A stretch of 64,000 nucleotides of DNA, taken from positions 1,242,895 through 1,306,894 of the forward strand of contig NZ_VDES01000001.1 in assembly GCF_013607875.1 (NCBI RefSeq), written 5' to 3'. A program made the position numbers and the translations under genes. Source of the DNA: Blastomonas ursincola (GTDB taxonomy: Bacteria; Pseudomonadota; Alphaproteobacteria; Sphingomonadales; Sphingomonadaceae). Below the pieces are notes generated by a model. The model saw nothing but the letters and a program-made list of their open reading frames with translations, had not been told where the DNA came from and searched no databases. Position 1 is the stretch's first letter, and the number at the start of each line of letters is the position of its first letter. This document shows positions 8,083-16,934 of this stretch, in pieces.

Positions 8083-9042
8083 TCAGCCCGAAAGGCGCGG
8101 TGTTCTCGGGGTGCGCGCCCGCATCGCGATCACCAGCCCGATCATGCCGAGCGCCGCGCCCGCGCCCGCGAGCAGGCTCCAGCGATAGCCCTCGAACAGG
8201 GTCGACAGCACCATCGCCACCACCGGCACCAGCACGCTGCTATAAGCCGCGCGTGCCGCGCCGATATCGCGGATCAGCGCGAAATACATCGGGAAGGTGA
8301 CCACCGACCCCATCAGCCCGAGATAGACGATGCCGCCGAGATAGGCCGGGCGGCTTTCGAACACCGGCGCGCCATAAAGTGCCCAGCCGAGCGCCGCGTT
8401 GCCCAGCGCGCCCCACAGCATCGCCCAGGCGAGCAAGCTGAGGATCGGCATCGCCTTCACCCGCTCGGCCGATTGCATGACATTGGCGATCGAGGCGCAC
8501 AGGATCGCACACAGCGCGAGGCCCAGTCCCTTCATCACGTCCGACAGATCGGCGGGCATCGCGCGATATTCCTGCACGAACAGCAGCGCGATCCCCGCCA
8601 GCGCCACCGCCGTACCGACAATGAACCCGCCCGCGATCCGCGCGCCGAGGAAGATGCGCGAGAGCAGCGCGTTGGGCACCATCAGCATCGCGAACAGCAC
8701 CGCGAGGAGACCCGAGGTGATATAGGCTTCCGAGCGGTAGACGAAGTTGAAATTGGCCGAGAACTGGAACAGCCCCAGCGCCAGCGCGATCAGCTGACCC
8801 TGGCGGTCGAGCCGCAGCGGTGCCTTGCGCCACCAGGCGAGCGCGAACATGCCAATCGCCGCCACCGCGAAGCGATAGCTGACCGACCATGTCGGCGGGA
8901 CGCTGGAAATCTGGTCCTTGATCACCAGCCAGGTCGAGCCCCAGATCAGCGAGACGAGCAGGAACGGCACCAGCACCCGTGCCGAGAGCATCGACGGTTC
9001 TTCGGGCGTGTCTGACGCAGAAGCGGGCGCGCTGCTCGCCAT
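8083..9042 (-). CDS. EamA/DMT-family inner-membrane exporter
   Basis: This 319-residue protein has about ten hydrophobic helices in two EamA repeats. The first repeat holds the typical LVSLIWGSTWLVIKDQ helix and the second ends GAALGMIGLVIAMR. Family members export amino acids, related metabolites or drugs. The ATG at 9042 overlaps the stop of the upstream threonine aldolase gene as TAATG, so the two are translationally coupled. An amino-acid or threonine-derived substrate is therefore possible, but this is inference. The frame is open further upstream without a good start. Confidence 0.88.
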   Translation of the reverse strand: MASSAPASASDTPEEPSMLSARVLVPFLLVSLIWGSTWLVIKDQISSVPPTWSVSYRFAVAAIGMFALAWWRKAPLRLDRQGQLIALALGLFQFSANFNFVYRSEAYITSGLLAVLFAMLMVPNALLSRIFLGARIAGGFIVGTAVALAGIALLFVQEYRAMPADLSDVMKGLGLALCAILCASIANVMQSAERVKAMPILSLLAWAMLWGALGNAALGWALYGAPVFESRPAYLGGIVYLGLMGSVVTFPMYFALIRDIGAARAAYSSVLVPVVAMVLSTLFEGYRWSLLAGAGAALGMIGLVIAMRARTPRTPRLSG

Positions 9043-10058
9043 TAGAGCGCAGCGATGGCGGCGGCGAGCGGAGCGACGGTCTCGGCGTCCTGATCCCAGG
9101 CAGTGACGAAGCGCGCCTCGCCGCCCTCTGCCGTCATCTCGCCCCAGTCGTAGAATTCGAAGCCCTGGCTCCGCAACGATGCTGCCTCGGTCGCGCTCAG
9201 CTTGACGAACACCTCGTTCGCCTGAACCGGGTAGAGCAGCCGGTCGCCCGCCGCCTCGGCGATCGCCTGCGCGCCTGCATTGGCGGCGCGCGCATTGGCG
9301 AGCCACAGGTCATCGTCGAGCATCGCCAGCAGCTGCGCCGCAAGGAACCGCCCCTTGGATTGAAGCTGCCCGGCGCGCTTGCGCAAATAGGGCAGCTCGC
9401 GCGCGAGGCAATTGTCGAACACGATGATCGCCTCGGCGTTCATGCCGCCGTTCTTGACGCAGCCGAAGCTCAGCATGTCGACGCCTGCGCGCCAGGTGAT
9501 ATCGGCCGGATCCACCTCGGTCGAGGCGATGGCATTGGCGAAGCGCGCGCCGTCCATGTGCAGCTTGAGCCCGCGCGCCTTGCAGACCTCGCCGATCGCG
9601 GCGACCTCTTTCGGAGAATAGGTCAGGCCATATTCGCTGGCATTGGTGATCGAGACGGCGGCGGGCTGCACCTGGTGGACATCGTCGCGAATCTGGCCAG
9701 CGACGCGCGCCACCTCGTCCGCGCTCAGCTTCGCGCCCTCGCCATCGGCCAGGATCAGCTTCGCCCCATGCATGAAAAAGCCCGGCGCGCCACATTCGTC
9801 CTGCTCGATATGCGCCATGCGGTGGCAGATCACGCCCTTGTGCGGCGGGCACAGGGCCGAGAGCGCAAGCGCATTGGCCGCAGTCCCGGTCGCCACCCAC
9901 AAAGCCTTGACCCGGGTGCCGAACAGCTGACTGAACCGGTCGTCGAGCGCCTGGCTGAGCGCATCGCCGTCATAAGGCGAATCGAGCCGGTTGGCAGCGG
10001 CGATGGCGTCCATCACGCGCGGGTGAACCGCGGCGGCATTGTCGGAGAAGAATTTCAT
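9042..10058 (-). CDS. Low-specificity L-threonine aldolase
   Basis: This 338-residue PLP enzyme of the beta-eliminating lyase/threonine aldolase family cleaves threonine or allo-threonine to glycine and acetaldehyde. It opens with MKFFSDNAAAVHP, the usual start of the family. It carries WVATGTAANALAL, the HMDGARFANA motif with the PLP-binding Asp, and FGCVKNGG with the Schiff-base Lys. I chose the ATG at 10058 from family length, because no strong ribosome site is visible. The stop codon overlaps the start of a DMT exporter gene. Confidence 0.92.
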   Translation of the reverse strand: MKFFSDNAAAVHPRVMDAIAAANRLDSPYDGDALSQALDDRFSQLFGTRVKALWVATGTAANALALSALCPPHKGVICHRMAHIEQDECGAPGFFMHGAKLILADGEGAKLSADEVARVAGQIRDDVHQVQPAAVSITNASEYGLTYSPKEVAAIGEVCKARGLKLHMDGARFANAIASTEVDPADITWRAGVDMLSFGCVKNGGMNAEAIIVFDNCLARELPYLRKRAGQLQSKGRFLAAQLLAMLDDDLWLANARAANAGAQAIAEAAGDRLLYPVQANEVFVKLSATEAASLRSQGFEFYDWGEMTAEGGEARFVTAWDQDAETVAPLAAAIAAL

Positions 10059-10106
10059 GGCCGCGTGTGGTAATGCCGCGCGGGCCAAGGTCAAGCGGCT
10101 GAAATG

Positions 10107-11840
10107 TCAGAACCGGTGGTTCCAGCTGAGCGCGAACGACAGCCCGTCATCCTGCACGTCGCGGCTGCCGGTGACCGGCGCATCGATCAGTGCTGCGCCA
10201 TAGGTCAGCCGCGCCGAGAGCGAGGGCGAGGGCGTCCAGCTAAGCGATGCGCCGATGCTCGCGATCTCGCCCGGCTGCGGCTGGAAGGCGCGCGTCGCGT
10301 TGCGCATCACCGCGCCATCGACGAAGACCGAGGGGGTGAAGCTGCCCCAGCGCAGCCCCAGGGCGCCAAGCGCACCCGATCCGATCGTCACTGGCCGCGC
10401 CAGCTCGACCGATCCAAGCACGCCGCGATCGGCGAGCACCAGGCTCTCGCGATAACCGCGCACGGTGGCGCTGCCGCCCGCGACGAAACGCTCGCCGGCA
10501 TAGAGTATGCCGGTGCCATATTGCCCCGCGAGCCGCGCGCGCAGCTCCCAGCCCTTGTCGCCGATTCGCCGGGCATGGCTGATCTGGCCCGAAAAGCTGC
10601 GAAAGCGCGGCGAGGGTGCGGCGATGCCGACAATGTCCGATCGGCTGCCGTCGATGCCTTGCGTGAAGCGCGCCTGCGCGATCCACACCGTGCCCGAGCT
10701 GCGCCGCGTCCATTCCATGCCGAGCCGCAGCGCCGAATATTCGGCGAGCCCCCGCACCGATCCGGGGCTGAACGAAAAGGGCTCGCCCAGCAGGAAGGTG
10801 CGCGTCTCGCGGTGGATCACGCCGGTGCTCAACGTCACCGACTGCGCGCTGATCTCGGGCGTGCCGTCGAGCGCGGCGGGGCTCAGCGGGCGCTGCCACA
10901 CGGTCAGCGCGAAGCCGCCTTCGACGAACCAGTCGCGCGCGCGGATCAGAAGGTCACGCAAGGGCGCATCGACCACCGCCGCGCGGTTGTATCCGCCGCG
11001 CGCCTCGATCCGGAGCGCAGGGTGGAGGAACGGGGCGGCATAATCGACCTGCGCATCGGGGCGACCCGCCGTGAGCCCGGCGTCGAACGCGATACGGTCG
11101 CCTGCGAACAGCGCGTTGCGCATGGCCAGACCGCTGCCGAAGCGCCAGCCTCCGACCGCCGGAGACCTGCTGTTGGCAACGCTCGCATACACCGCAAAGC
11201 GCGGTGCGGGATCGACCAGCAAGGCGAGCCGCGCCTCGCCGGGGCGCGCGCCGGGCTGGAGATCGGCCTTGACCGTGGCGATCGCATCATCGCTTGCCAG
11301 GGTCCGGAAATCGCGCTCGATCGCAAGACCGTTGAGCGGGATCGCGCGTGCCGAGGGCATACGGCGCAGCACATAGGCGTCGCTCAGCCCGCGCCGCTTG
11401 CCATCCTGCCATTCGACCGTCGCGCCACCGTCGGTCAGCCTGCCCGCCACCAGCCGCAGCACCAGCGGCGATGCGCCCGCCGGGTCGGTCACGGAATCGA
11501 TCAGCACGCCCGAATTGACATAGCCGTTGCGGACATAGGCGAGGCTGATCTGCTGCACCGCCGCCGCGATCCGGTCGAGCGGTACCGGCGCGCCGATGAG
11601 GCCGTTGGCGATCGCCTGTTGCCGCACCCACTCCCCGTCGAGCCGCTCGCCCTTTGAGTAGCGCACGACAAATCCGCCGAAATCGTGGCCGGTGCTGTCC
11701 GCCGTCGCGATCGCGGCGATGTCCGGCTCGGCCTGCACCTCGACCGCGCAATAGGTGACGATGCCGCTCGCCGCCGCATCGGGTGAGGGCGCGCAAGCGG
11801 GTGCAGCGCCCTGCAGCACCAGCGCGAGCATCAGGCTCAA
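10107..11840 (-). CDS. TpsB-type (ShlB/FhaC) outer-membrane translocator
   Basis: This roughly 577-residue two-partner-secretion transporter has a short export signal. A POTRA-like region (residues about 60-190) and an Omp85-type beta-barrel follow. The barrel bears the diagnostic VRGYRE motif (lid-lock segment, GERFVAGGSATVRGYRE) and ends in aromatic SWNHRF. It should secrete the TpsA protein encoded immediately upstream. The start is unusual: TTG at 11840 overlaps the tpsA stop as TTGA and has GGGAG 7 bases upstream. TTG at 11846 and ATG at 11831 are alternatives. It is last in a three-gene operon with CHAT and TpsA genes. Confidence 0.88.
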   Translation of the reverse strand: MSLMLALVLQGAAPACAPSPDAAASGIVTYCAVEVQAEPDIAAIATADSTGHDFGGFVVRYSKGERLDGEWVRQQAIANGLIGAPVPLDRIAAAVQQISLAYVRNGYVNSGVLIDSVTDPAGASPLVLRLVAGRLTDGGATVEWQDGKRRGLSDAYVLRRMPSARAIPLNGLAIERDFRTLASDDAIATVKADLQPGARPGEARLALLVDPAPRFAVYASVANSRSPAVGGWRFGSGLAMRNALFAGDRIAFDAGLTAGRPDAQVDYAAPFLHPALRIEARGGYNRAAVVDAPLRDLLIRARDWFVEGGFALTVWQRPLSPAALDGTPEISAQSVTLSTGVIHRETRTFLLGEPFSFSPGSVRGLAEYSALRLGMEWTRRSSGTVWIAQARFTQGIDGSRSDIVGIAAPSPRFRSFSGQISHARRIGDKGWELRARLAGQYGTGILYAGERFVAGGSATVRGYRESLVLADRGVLGSVELARPVTIGSGALGALGLRWGSFTPSVFVDGAVMRNATRAFQPQPGEIASIGASLSWTPSPSLSARLTYGAALIDAPVTGSRDVQDDGLSFALSWNHRF

Positions 11841-14584
11841 CGGCAAGCTCCCGAAGGCGCCACGTCAAGCGCATCGAGCGCGAGCGGGCCGACCTGATCG
11901 ATGGAAAGGCGGCTCACCGACCCGCTGCTGCGCGCCGCGCGGCACTGGCCCGCGAGCACGCCTGCCGCATCGCCGAAGCTGATATCGGGCGTGTCGATGC
12001 CGCTGCTGACATTGCCGACCTGGCTGTCGACGACCAGATCGCCATCGACCAGCAGCAGGTTGCTGTTGTCGGCCGAACGGATGAAGAAATCGGTTGCAAG
12101 CTGCACGTTCGCGCCGCGCTGCTGGCCCAGCGCCTCGATCCGCGCGCCATCGGCGATCAGCGCATAGGGACGGCTGATGCTGATGCGCCCGCCGGTGCCG
12201 GGGCCCGACGAGGTGGCGATCGCCGCAGGCATCGCGCCGCCTGCCAAACGCAGCAGACCGGTCTCGGGCAATGCCAGCTCGATTTGCCCCGCAGCGCCGG
12301 TCAGCGCGCTGGTGGTGATCGTGCCGCCCGGCCCCAGGGTGATGCGCGGCGCGCCGATGCTGATATTGCCCGCCGCGCCGCCGCTGCTGGCGGTGTTCGT
12401 GCTGGCGATACGACTGCCCTGACCGGTGACAAGCAGCTCCTCCTCCGCCGCAAGTGCGATGCCGCCCGCCGTGGTGGCATTGGCCGAGCTGGTGTTCACT
12501 TCCGCACCGTCGCTGAGCATGATCTGGCGGGCAATGAGCGCCACCGTGCCCGCCTGGCCCGGCGCGAGATCGCCCGCATCCGAGCTGATCCGGCTGCCCC
12601 GTCCCATCACGATACGGTCGGCGACCACGGTCACCTCGCCTGCTGCACCAAAGCCCTCGGTCGCGGTGGAGATCGTCCCGCCGTTCATGGTCAGCGTTCC
12701 GGTGGCCGCGATCAGGACGCGTCCCGCGCGTCCCGGGCCAGGCAGTTCTCGCAGCGAGGGAATGAGATCGGGATCGGCCTCGAAATCCTCGTTGCTGGGC
12801 GGAACCAGCAGCTTGCGCGCCGCAGAGCTGATTTCCGCCTCGCCCGACAGCACGATCCGTCCCGCCGAGATCAGGATATCCCCGCCATTGCCGAGGCTCG
12901 AGCTGGAGGTAGTGATCGAGGTGATCCCGTCCATCTCCAGGCTGTCGGTCTGGATCACGATCCGCCCGGCATTGCCGGTATAGTCGGCGAGCCGCGTGAA
13001 CTCCTGTGCGCGCGGCAGTTCGGTTTCCGACGAGATGCTGGGTCCGCCGAACCCGTTGTTGATCAATCGCAGCGTGCCCGCCCGGATCGCGATCGCGCCC
13101 GCATCGCCCAGGCCCTGGCTGACCGACTGGATGCCGCCGATCCCGCTCAGCTCCAGCAGGCCCGTGACCGTGATGTCGATGGGTCCCGCTGCGGTCGCAC
13201 TGTCGGTACTGGTCGAGATGAGGCCGATCTGGACCGCCATGGTGTTCGCGCGGATGGTGATGCTGCCCGGACCCGATGCCGTGCTCGACGAGCTCGAGGC
13301 TAGGATCAGCCCCTGGCTTGCCATTTCGAGCCGGTCGACATCGATCAGGATGTTGCCGGTGGTGCCGGTCGGCATGAATGCCCCGCGCGCCTGGAACAGC
13401 GTGGTGGAAAGCAGCCCCGTATTGGTCAGCCGCAACAGACCGCCGCGCACCTGGATGTCGCCGACCGAGCGCCCCGGCGCGGACAGACCGGTCGCGGTGA
13501 CGATGCCCTCGTCGATCTCGATCCGGTCGCCTTCCAGAAAGATCGTGCCGCCGCCGCCCGCCAGCCGGCTTTCGGTGCGGATCGCCCCGCGTTCGCGCAC
13601 GACAATCTGCCCGGCCCGCACTCGAATGTCGCCGCTGCGCTCGGCAAGGCCCTCGATGCCGCTGACGCGCAATTCGCCGCTGACAAGATCGACAAGATCG
13701 GCGCGCAGGTTGATGGCGGGCAGCGCGCCCGCGCTCGCGGTCACGCCAATCTCGCTGAACCTGTCGAACCGTATCGTCCCGGCGACCAGATCGATGCGGC
13801 CATCGTCCTGCAGCAGAATGCGGCTGTCGTTAAGCGCAATCCGCCCGCCGCGCAGGCCCTGGTCGGGCGCGGCGGCAATATCCAGCGCGCCCCTGTTCTG
13901 GCCGACGGCGCGCAGGCTCGCTTCCGCCGCAAACAGGCTGCTGCTTTCCATGACGATATCGCTCGCCGACAGCGCGATGCGCCCGGCACCGACGCCGCGC
14001 GCCACCGCATCGCCCGGGCCCGCGCTAGCTCGCAAGGTTATTGGCGCATTGCCGCCCAGAAAGCCGAAGCGAACGGGATCGGCCATGCTGAAGCTCGACC
14101 CCGATGCGGTGCCCGAAACCAGCATCGTGCCATCGGCAAAGCCCAGTTGCTGCGCGGTCGAGAAATGCGCGGTGCCGCCGACATCGATGGCAGCACCATC
14201 CCCGAACATGATGCCTGCAGGATTGAGGAAGAAGAAATCCGCGCCCGGCATGGCACTGGTGTCGATCGTGCCTGCAATGAACGAGGTTTCTCCGCCGGTG
14301 ACCCGATTGATGACGTTGCGGATAGTGAGCGCATCGCTGGCGGTCCAGCGCGCGATATCGCCGGGGCCGAGGTTGAAGCGGGTGAAGCTGTGGAACAGAT
14401 TGTCGCCCGCGCGCACGCCGCCGCCGATCGTCGTCACCGCGCCTTCAGTGGTTGCAGTGGTGCCGGTGGACAGTTGAGGCAGCGTGTCAGGGGTAATCGT
14501 GGTCGGCGGCGCGCCTGCGTCCTGTGCAAAGGCCGGAATGCAGACCAGGGCCAGCGCGGCGCATCCGGAAAGCCAAGCTCTCAT
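11837..14584 (-). CDS. TpsA-type exoprotein with filamentous haemagglutinin N-terminal domain
   Basis: This 915-residue secreted beta-helix protein has a signal peptide MRAWLSGCAALALVCIPAFA. The TPS secretion domain (residues about 25-240) shows FHSFTRFNLGPGD and FFLNPAGIMFGDGA, the counterpart of the NPNGI signature. The rest consists of short degenerate repeats alternating IRVRAGQIVV-like and DGRIDL-like strands, as expected for a right-handed beta-helix. It ends with a Cys-containing tail (SGACR). The ATG overlaps the stop of the CHAT gene (ATGA), and its own stop overlaps the tpsB start. It is the substrate of the TpsB transporter downstream. Its role (adhesion, surface layer or competition) cannot be read from the sequence, and no C-terminal toxin domain is evident. 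Confidence 0.88.
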   Translation of the reverse strand: MRAWLSGCAALALVCIPAFAQDAGAPPTTITPDTLPQLSTGTTATTEGAVTTIGGGVRAGDNLFHSFTRFNLGPGDIARWTASDALTIRNVINRVTGGETSFIAGTIDTSAMPGADFFFLNPAGIMFGDGAAIDVGGTAHFSTAQQLGFADGTMLVSGTASGSSFSMADPVRFGFLGGNAPITLRASAGPGDAVARGVGAGRIALSASDIVMESSSLFAAEASLRAVGQNRGALDIAAAPDQGLRGGRIALNDSRILLQDDGRIDLVAGTIRFDRFSEIGVTASAGALPAINLRADLVDLVSGELRVSGIEGLAERSGDIRVRAGQIVVRERGAIRTESRLAGGGGTIFLEGDRIEIDEGIVTATGLSAPGRSVGDIQVRGGLLRLTNTGLLSTTLFQARGAFMPTGTTGNILIDVDRLEMASQGLILASSSSSTASGPGSITIRANTMAVQIGLISTSTDSATAAGPIDITVTGLLELSGIGGIQSVSQGLGDAGAIAIRAGTLRLINNGFGGPSISSETELPRAQEFTRLADYTGNAGRIVIQTDSLEMDGITSITTSSSSLGNGGDILISAGRIVLSGEAEISSAARKLLVPPSNEDFEADPDLIPSLRELPGPGRAGRVLIAATGTLTMNGGTISTATEGFGAAGEVTVVADRIVMGRGSRISSDAGDLAPGQAGTVALIARQIMLSDGAEVNTSSANATTAGGIALAAEEELLVTGQGSRIASTNTASSGGAAGNISIGAPRITLGPGGTITTSALTGAAGQIELALPETGLLRLAGGAMPAAIATSSGPGTGGRISISRPYALIADGARIEALGQQRGANVQLATDFFIRSADNSNLLLVDGDLVVDSQVGNVSSGIDTPDISFGDAAGVLAGQCRAARSSGSVSRLSIDQVGPLALDALDVAPSGACR

Positions 14585-16875
14585 CGCCAGCTCCCCACCA
14601 ACGTGAACGCGCTCCAGATGCCGGGATCGGTCCATTGCCCGTCACTGCCACGCGCCAGCTCGATCTGCGCGAGTTGCAGCGAACGCGCCCGGCCCTCGCC
14701 TGCGCGATAATGCCGGTAGAACGCCTCCATCAGCGCCGCCGTGCCCGCATCGCTGACCTCCCAGAGCGAGGCGAGCGCGCTCGCCGCGCCCGCCTCGACT
14801 GCCGCGCCCGCCAGCCCCATCGCCTGGTCGTCATCGCCCACTGCGGTCTCGCAGGCGCTCAGCACCAGCAGTTGCAGCCCCTGGCCGCGCAAGCTGTTGG
14901 CGCTCAGCATCGCGCGCAGCTCGGGCAGGCTGATCGCCTCACCATTGGCGACGACGAACGAACGTTCGGTGCGCCCGTTGAACGCGGCATGTGTGGCCAG
15001 ATGCAGCACGCTCGCCGGACGCTTCGCGAGCGCCGCCGCGAGGTCCGCACGGTCGAAATCGGCGAGCAGCACGCCATCGCGCCCCGCCGCCATTGCTGCT
15101 TCGGACGCGGTGCCTTCCAGCCGGGTGAAGCGGCCCACGGGCAGGTCGAGTTCCTTTTCCAGCGAGGCGGCGATGATCTCGGGATCGGTATCGCGCGTGC
15201 CGGGCGCGGCAAAGCTGAGCGCAGGCACGACCGCGAGCCGCGCCCGCTCCATCAGGAACGTGCCTTGCGCATCCATCAGCGCGGCAAAGCTGATCTGGCG
15301 CAAGGGGCCATCGGGCACGACGATCAGCGTCGCGTCCGGCCCGAGCAGCGGCATCATCGGCGCGATCAGCGCGGCATGCAGTTCGCGCGAGGCCGCCTCC
15401 CAGTCGCTGCTCGCGCCGCTGAGCGAGGCGGTCATGCGCTGCGCCAGCGCGCCAATGCTGGCGCGATTGCGGCTGCGATCGGGCGGCATCCGGCGATAGC
15501 CGCGCGACCTGTCGTCGCCGGTCGCATAAAGCAGCTCGATCCGGTCCTCGAGCAGCAGCGGATAAAGCAGCACCTCGCCCGGCTTGAGGTCGGCAGGGGT
15601 GACCGGGTTGCGCAGCGGCACGCATTCCGCGCCCAGGCTGTTCTGCAGTTCGGCGCTGCGATAGGCCTCGGCGATGCGCTGCGCCTGGTCGAGCGTGTTG
15701 GTATCGCTGCCCGCCACCGCGAGCGTGGTGCCGATCGCGCGTTCGAACACCGGGCGGACGAGCAGGTCGAACCGGCTCTCCTCAGTCAGCGGATCGACCG
15801 GCATCAGCACCGGACGCACCCGTTCCAGCGCGCGATAGGCGGCGATCACATGCTCGCCTGCGCGCTCGGGCTCGGCATCGGCGAGCAGCAGCGCATATTG
15901 CGGCAGGTTCTGCGGCAGAGCCTTCTGGCTTTCGAGGAAGATCGCGCGGCGGATCGCGGCATGCGCGGCCTTGCGTTCCCCCCGGGCCAAGGCGACCCGC
16001 CCCTGGAGCGCCGCGAGCGTCGCCGCATCGGCTGCGTCCTGACGTGCCAGATCGGCATAGAGTTCGACCGCATCGCGAACCATTTTGGTTGCACCCAACC
16101 CCGCATCGTCGGCCAGTATGACCAGCGCGCGGTGCAGCGAGGCGCGATCGCCGGGCTTTTCCACCCGCGCCGACGCCGCCAGCCCCAGCGCGATGCGCGG
16201 CGCGATATCGGCCTTGCGCGCCTTTTCCAGCCGCGCCAGCCGCAGCGCCGACAGAGCAATCAGCGCGGGATCATCGGCCTTCACTGCGCGGTCGAGTGCG
16301 CAGGCAAAGGCGGCTTCCAGCCTGCGCCTCTGTCCCTCGATATCGGCAGGCGCGCAGCCCTGCGGTGCAGGCGCCAGTGGTGCCGACGCGGCCGAGCGCC
16401 GCCGCGTGCCCGGTGCGGCCGGTGGCGCGCCGCCCGCCAGCGCCAGCGCCGCCTCCCACGCAGCGCGCGCGGCGAGCACTCGGTCGCCCGCCTGCTCGGC
16501 CAGCACCTGGGCGGTGCGGAGGAAATCCTGCGCGCGCGACTGGCTGCCCGATCGCGCGCGCCGCATCGCCTCGCCCGCGACCAGGCAATATTCGGCAAGT
16601 TGCGCAGCGCTGCTGCCCCCGTCCTGCGCTGAGAAAGCGGATGGAGGGTGATCGCCAGGGGCGAGCAGCAATTCGAGCGCCGCGTCTGCGCCGTCATCAC
16701 CACCGCGCAACAGGCTGCGCGCCCGGCTGGCACGCTCGCTCGCCAGCGGCAGTGCAGCAGCGGGAAGATCGAGCACCGGCCGATCGCACAGGGTGATCGC
16801 ATCGGGCAGGCGCGCCTCGGCTGTTCCTGGCGCGGCCAGGGCATATGCAACTGCCAGTATCCCGATGCCCGCCAT
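14581..16875 (-). CDS. CHAT-domain (caspase-like) protease with export signal
   Basis: This 764-residue protein has a hydrophobic N-terminus (MAGIGILAVAYALAAPG), likely a signal peptide. A helical, TPR-like middle of about 400 residues follows. The C-terminal CHAT domain, of the caspase/separase clan, holds catalytic His about 629 in LHLATHAAF and Cys about 675 in LVLSACETA. The GAASALASLWEVSD segment typical of CHAT follows. It is first in the CHAT-TpsA-TpsB operon, with AGGGG 6 bases before its ATG and an ATGA overlap into tpsA. It probably acts in the periplasm or envelope on, or together with, the TpsA exoprotein. Similar neighbourhoods are known, mainly from cyanobacteria, but the function is not established. 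Confidence 0.85.
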   Translation of the reverse strand: MAGIGILAVAYALAAPGTAEARLPDAITLCDRPVLDLPAAALPLASERASRARSLLRGGDDGADAALELLLAPGDHPPSAFSAQDGGSSAAQLAEYCLVAGEAMRRARSGSQSRAQDFLRTAQVLAEQAGDRVLAARAAWEAALALAGGAPPAAPGTRRRSAASAPLAPAPQGCAPADIEGQRRRLEAAFACALDRAVKADDPALIALSALRLARLEKARKADIAPRIALGLAASARVEKPGDRASLHRALVILADDAGLGATKMVRDAVELYADLARQDAADAATLAALQGRVALARGERKAAHAAIRRAIFLESQKALPQNLPQYALLLADAEPERAGEHVIAAYRALERVRPVLMPVDPLTEESRFDLLVRPVFERAIGTTLAVAGSDTNTLDQAQRIAEAYRSAELQNSLGAECVPLRNPVTPADLKPGEVLLYPLLLEDRIELLYATGDDRSRGYRRMPPDRSRNRASIGALAQRMTASLSGASSDWEAASRELHAALIAPMMPLLGPDATLIVVPDGPLRQISFAALMDAQGTFLMERARLAVVPALSFAAPGTRDTDPEIIAASLEKELDLPVGRFTRLEGTASEAAMAAGRDGVLLADFDRADLAAALAKRPASVLHLATHAAFNGRTERSFVVANGEAISLPELRAMLSANSLRGQGLQLLVLSACETAVGDDDQAMGLAGAAVEAGAASALASLWEVSDAGTAALMEAFYRHYRAGEGRARSLQLAQIELARGSDGQWTDPGIWSAFTLVGSWR

Positions 16876-16934
16876 GATCGCCCCTGCCTGGTAACGGCTT
16901 GCAGGATAACCGGATTTTCGCTCCGAATGAACGC

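Noticed and set aside
14581..16875. CHAT gene as a type III-E CRISPR (Craspase) or gasdermin-type defence component
   Set aside because: No CRISPR, gRAMP or gasdermin-like gene is near. Instead it has an export signal and is coupled to secretion genes.
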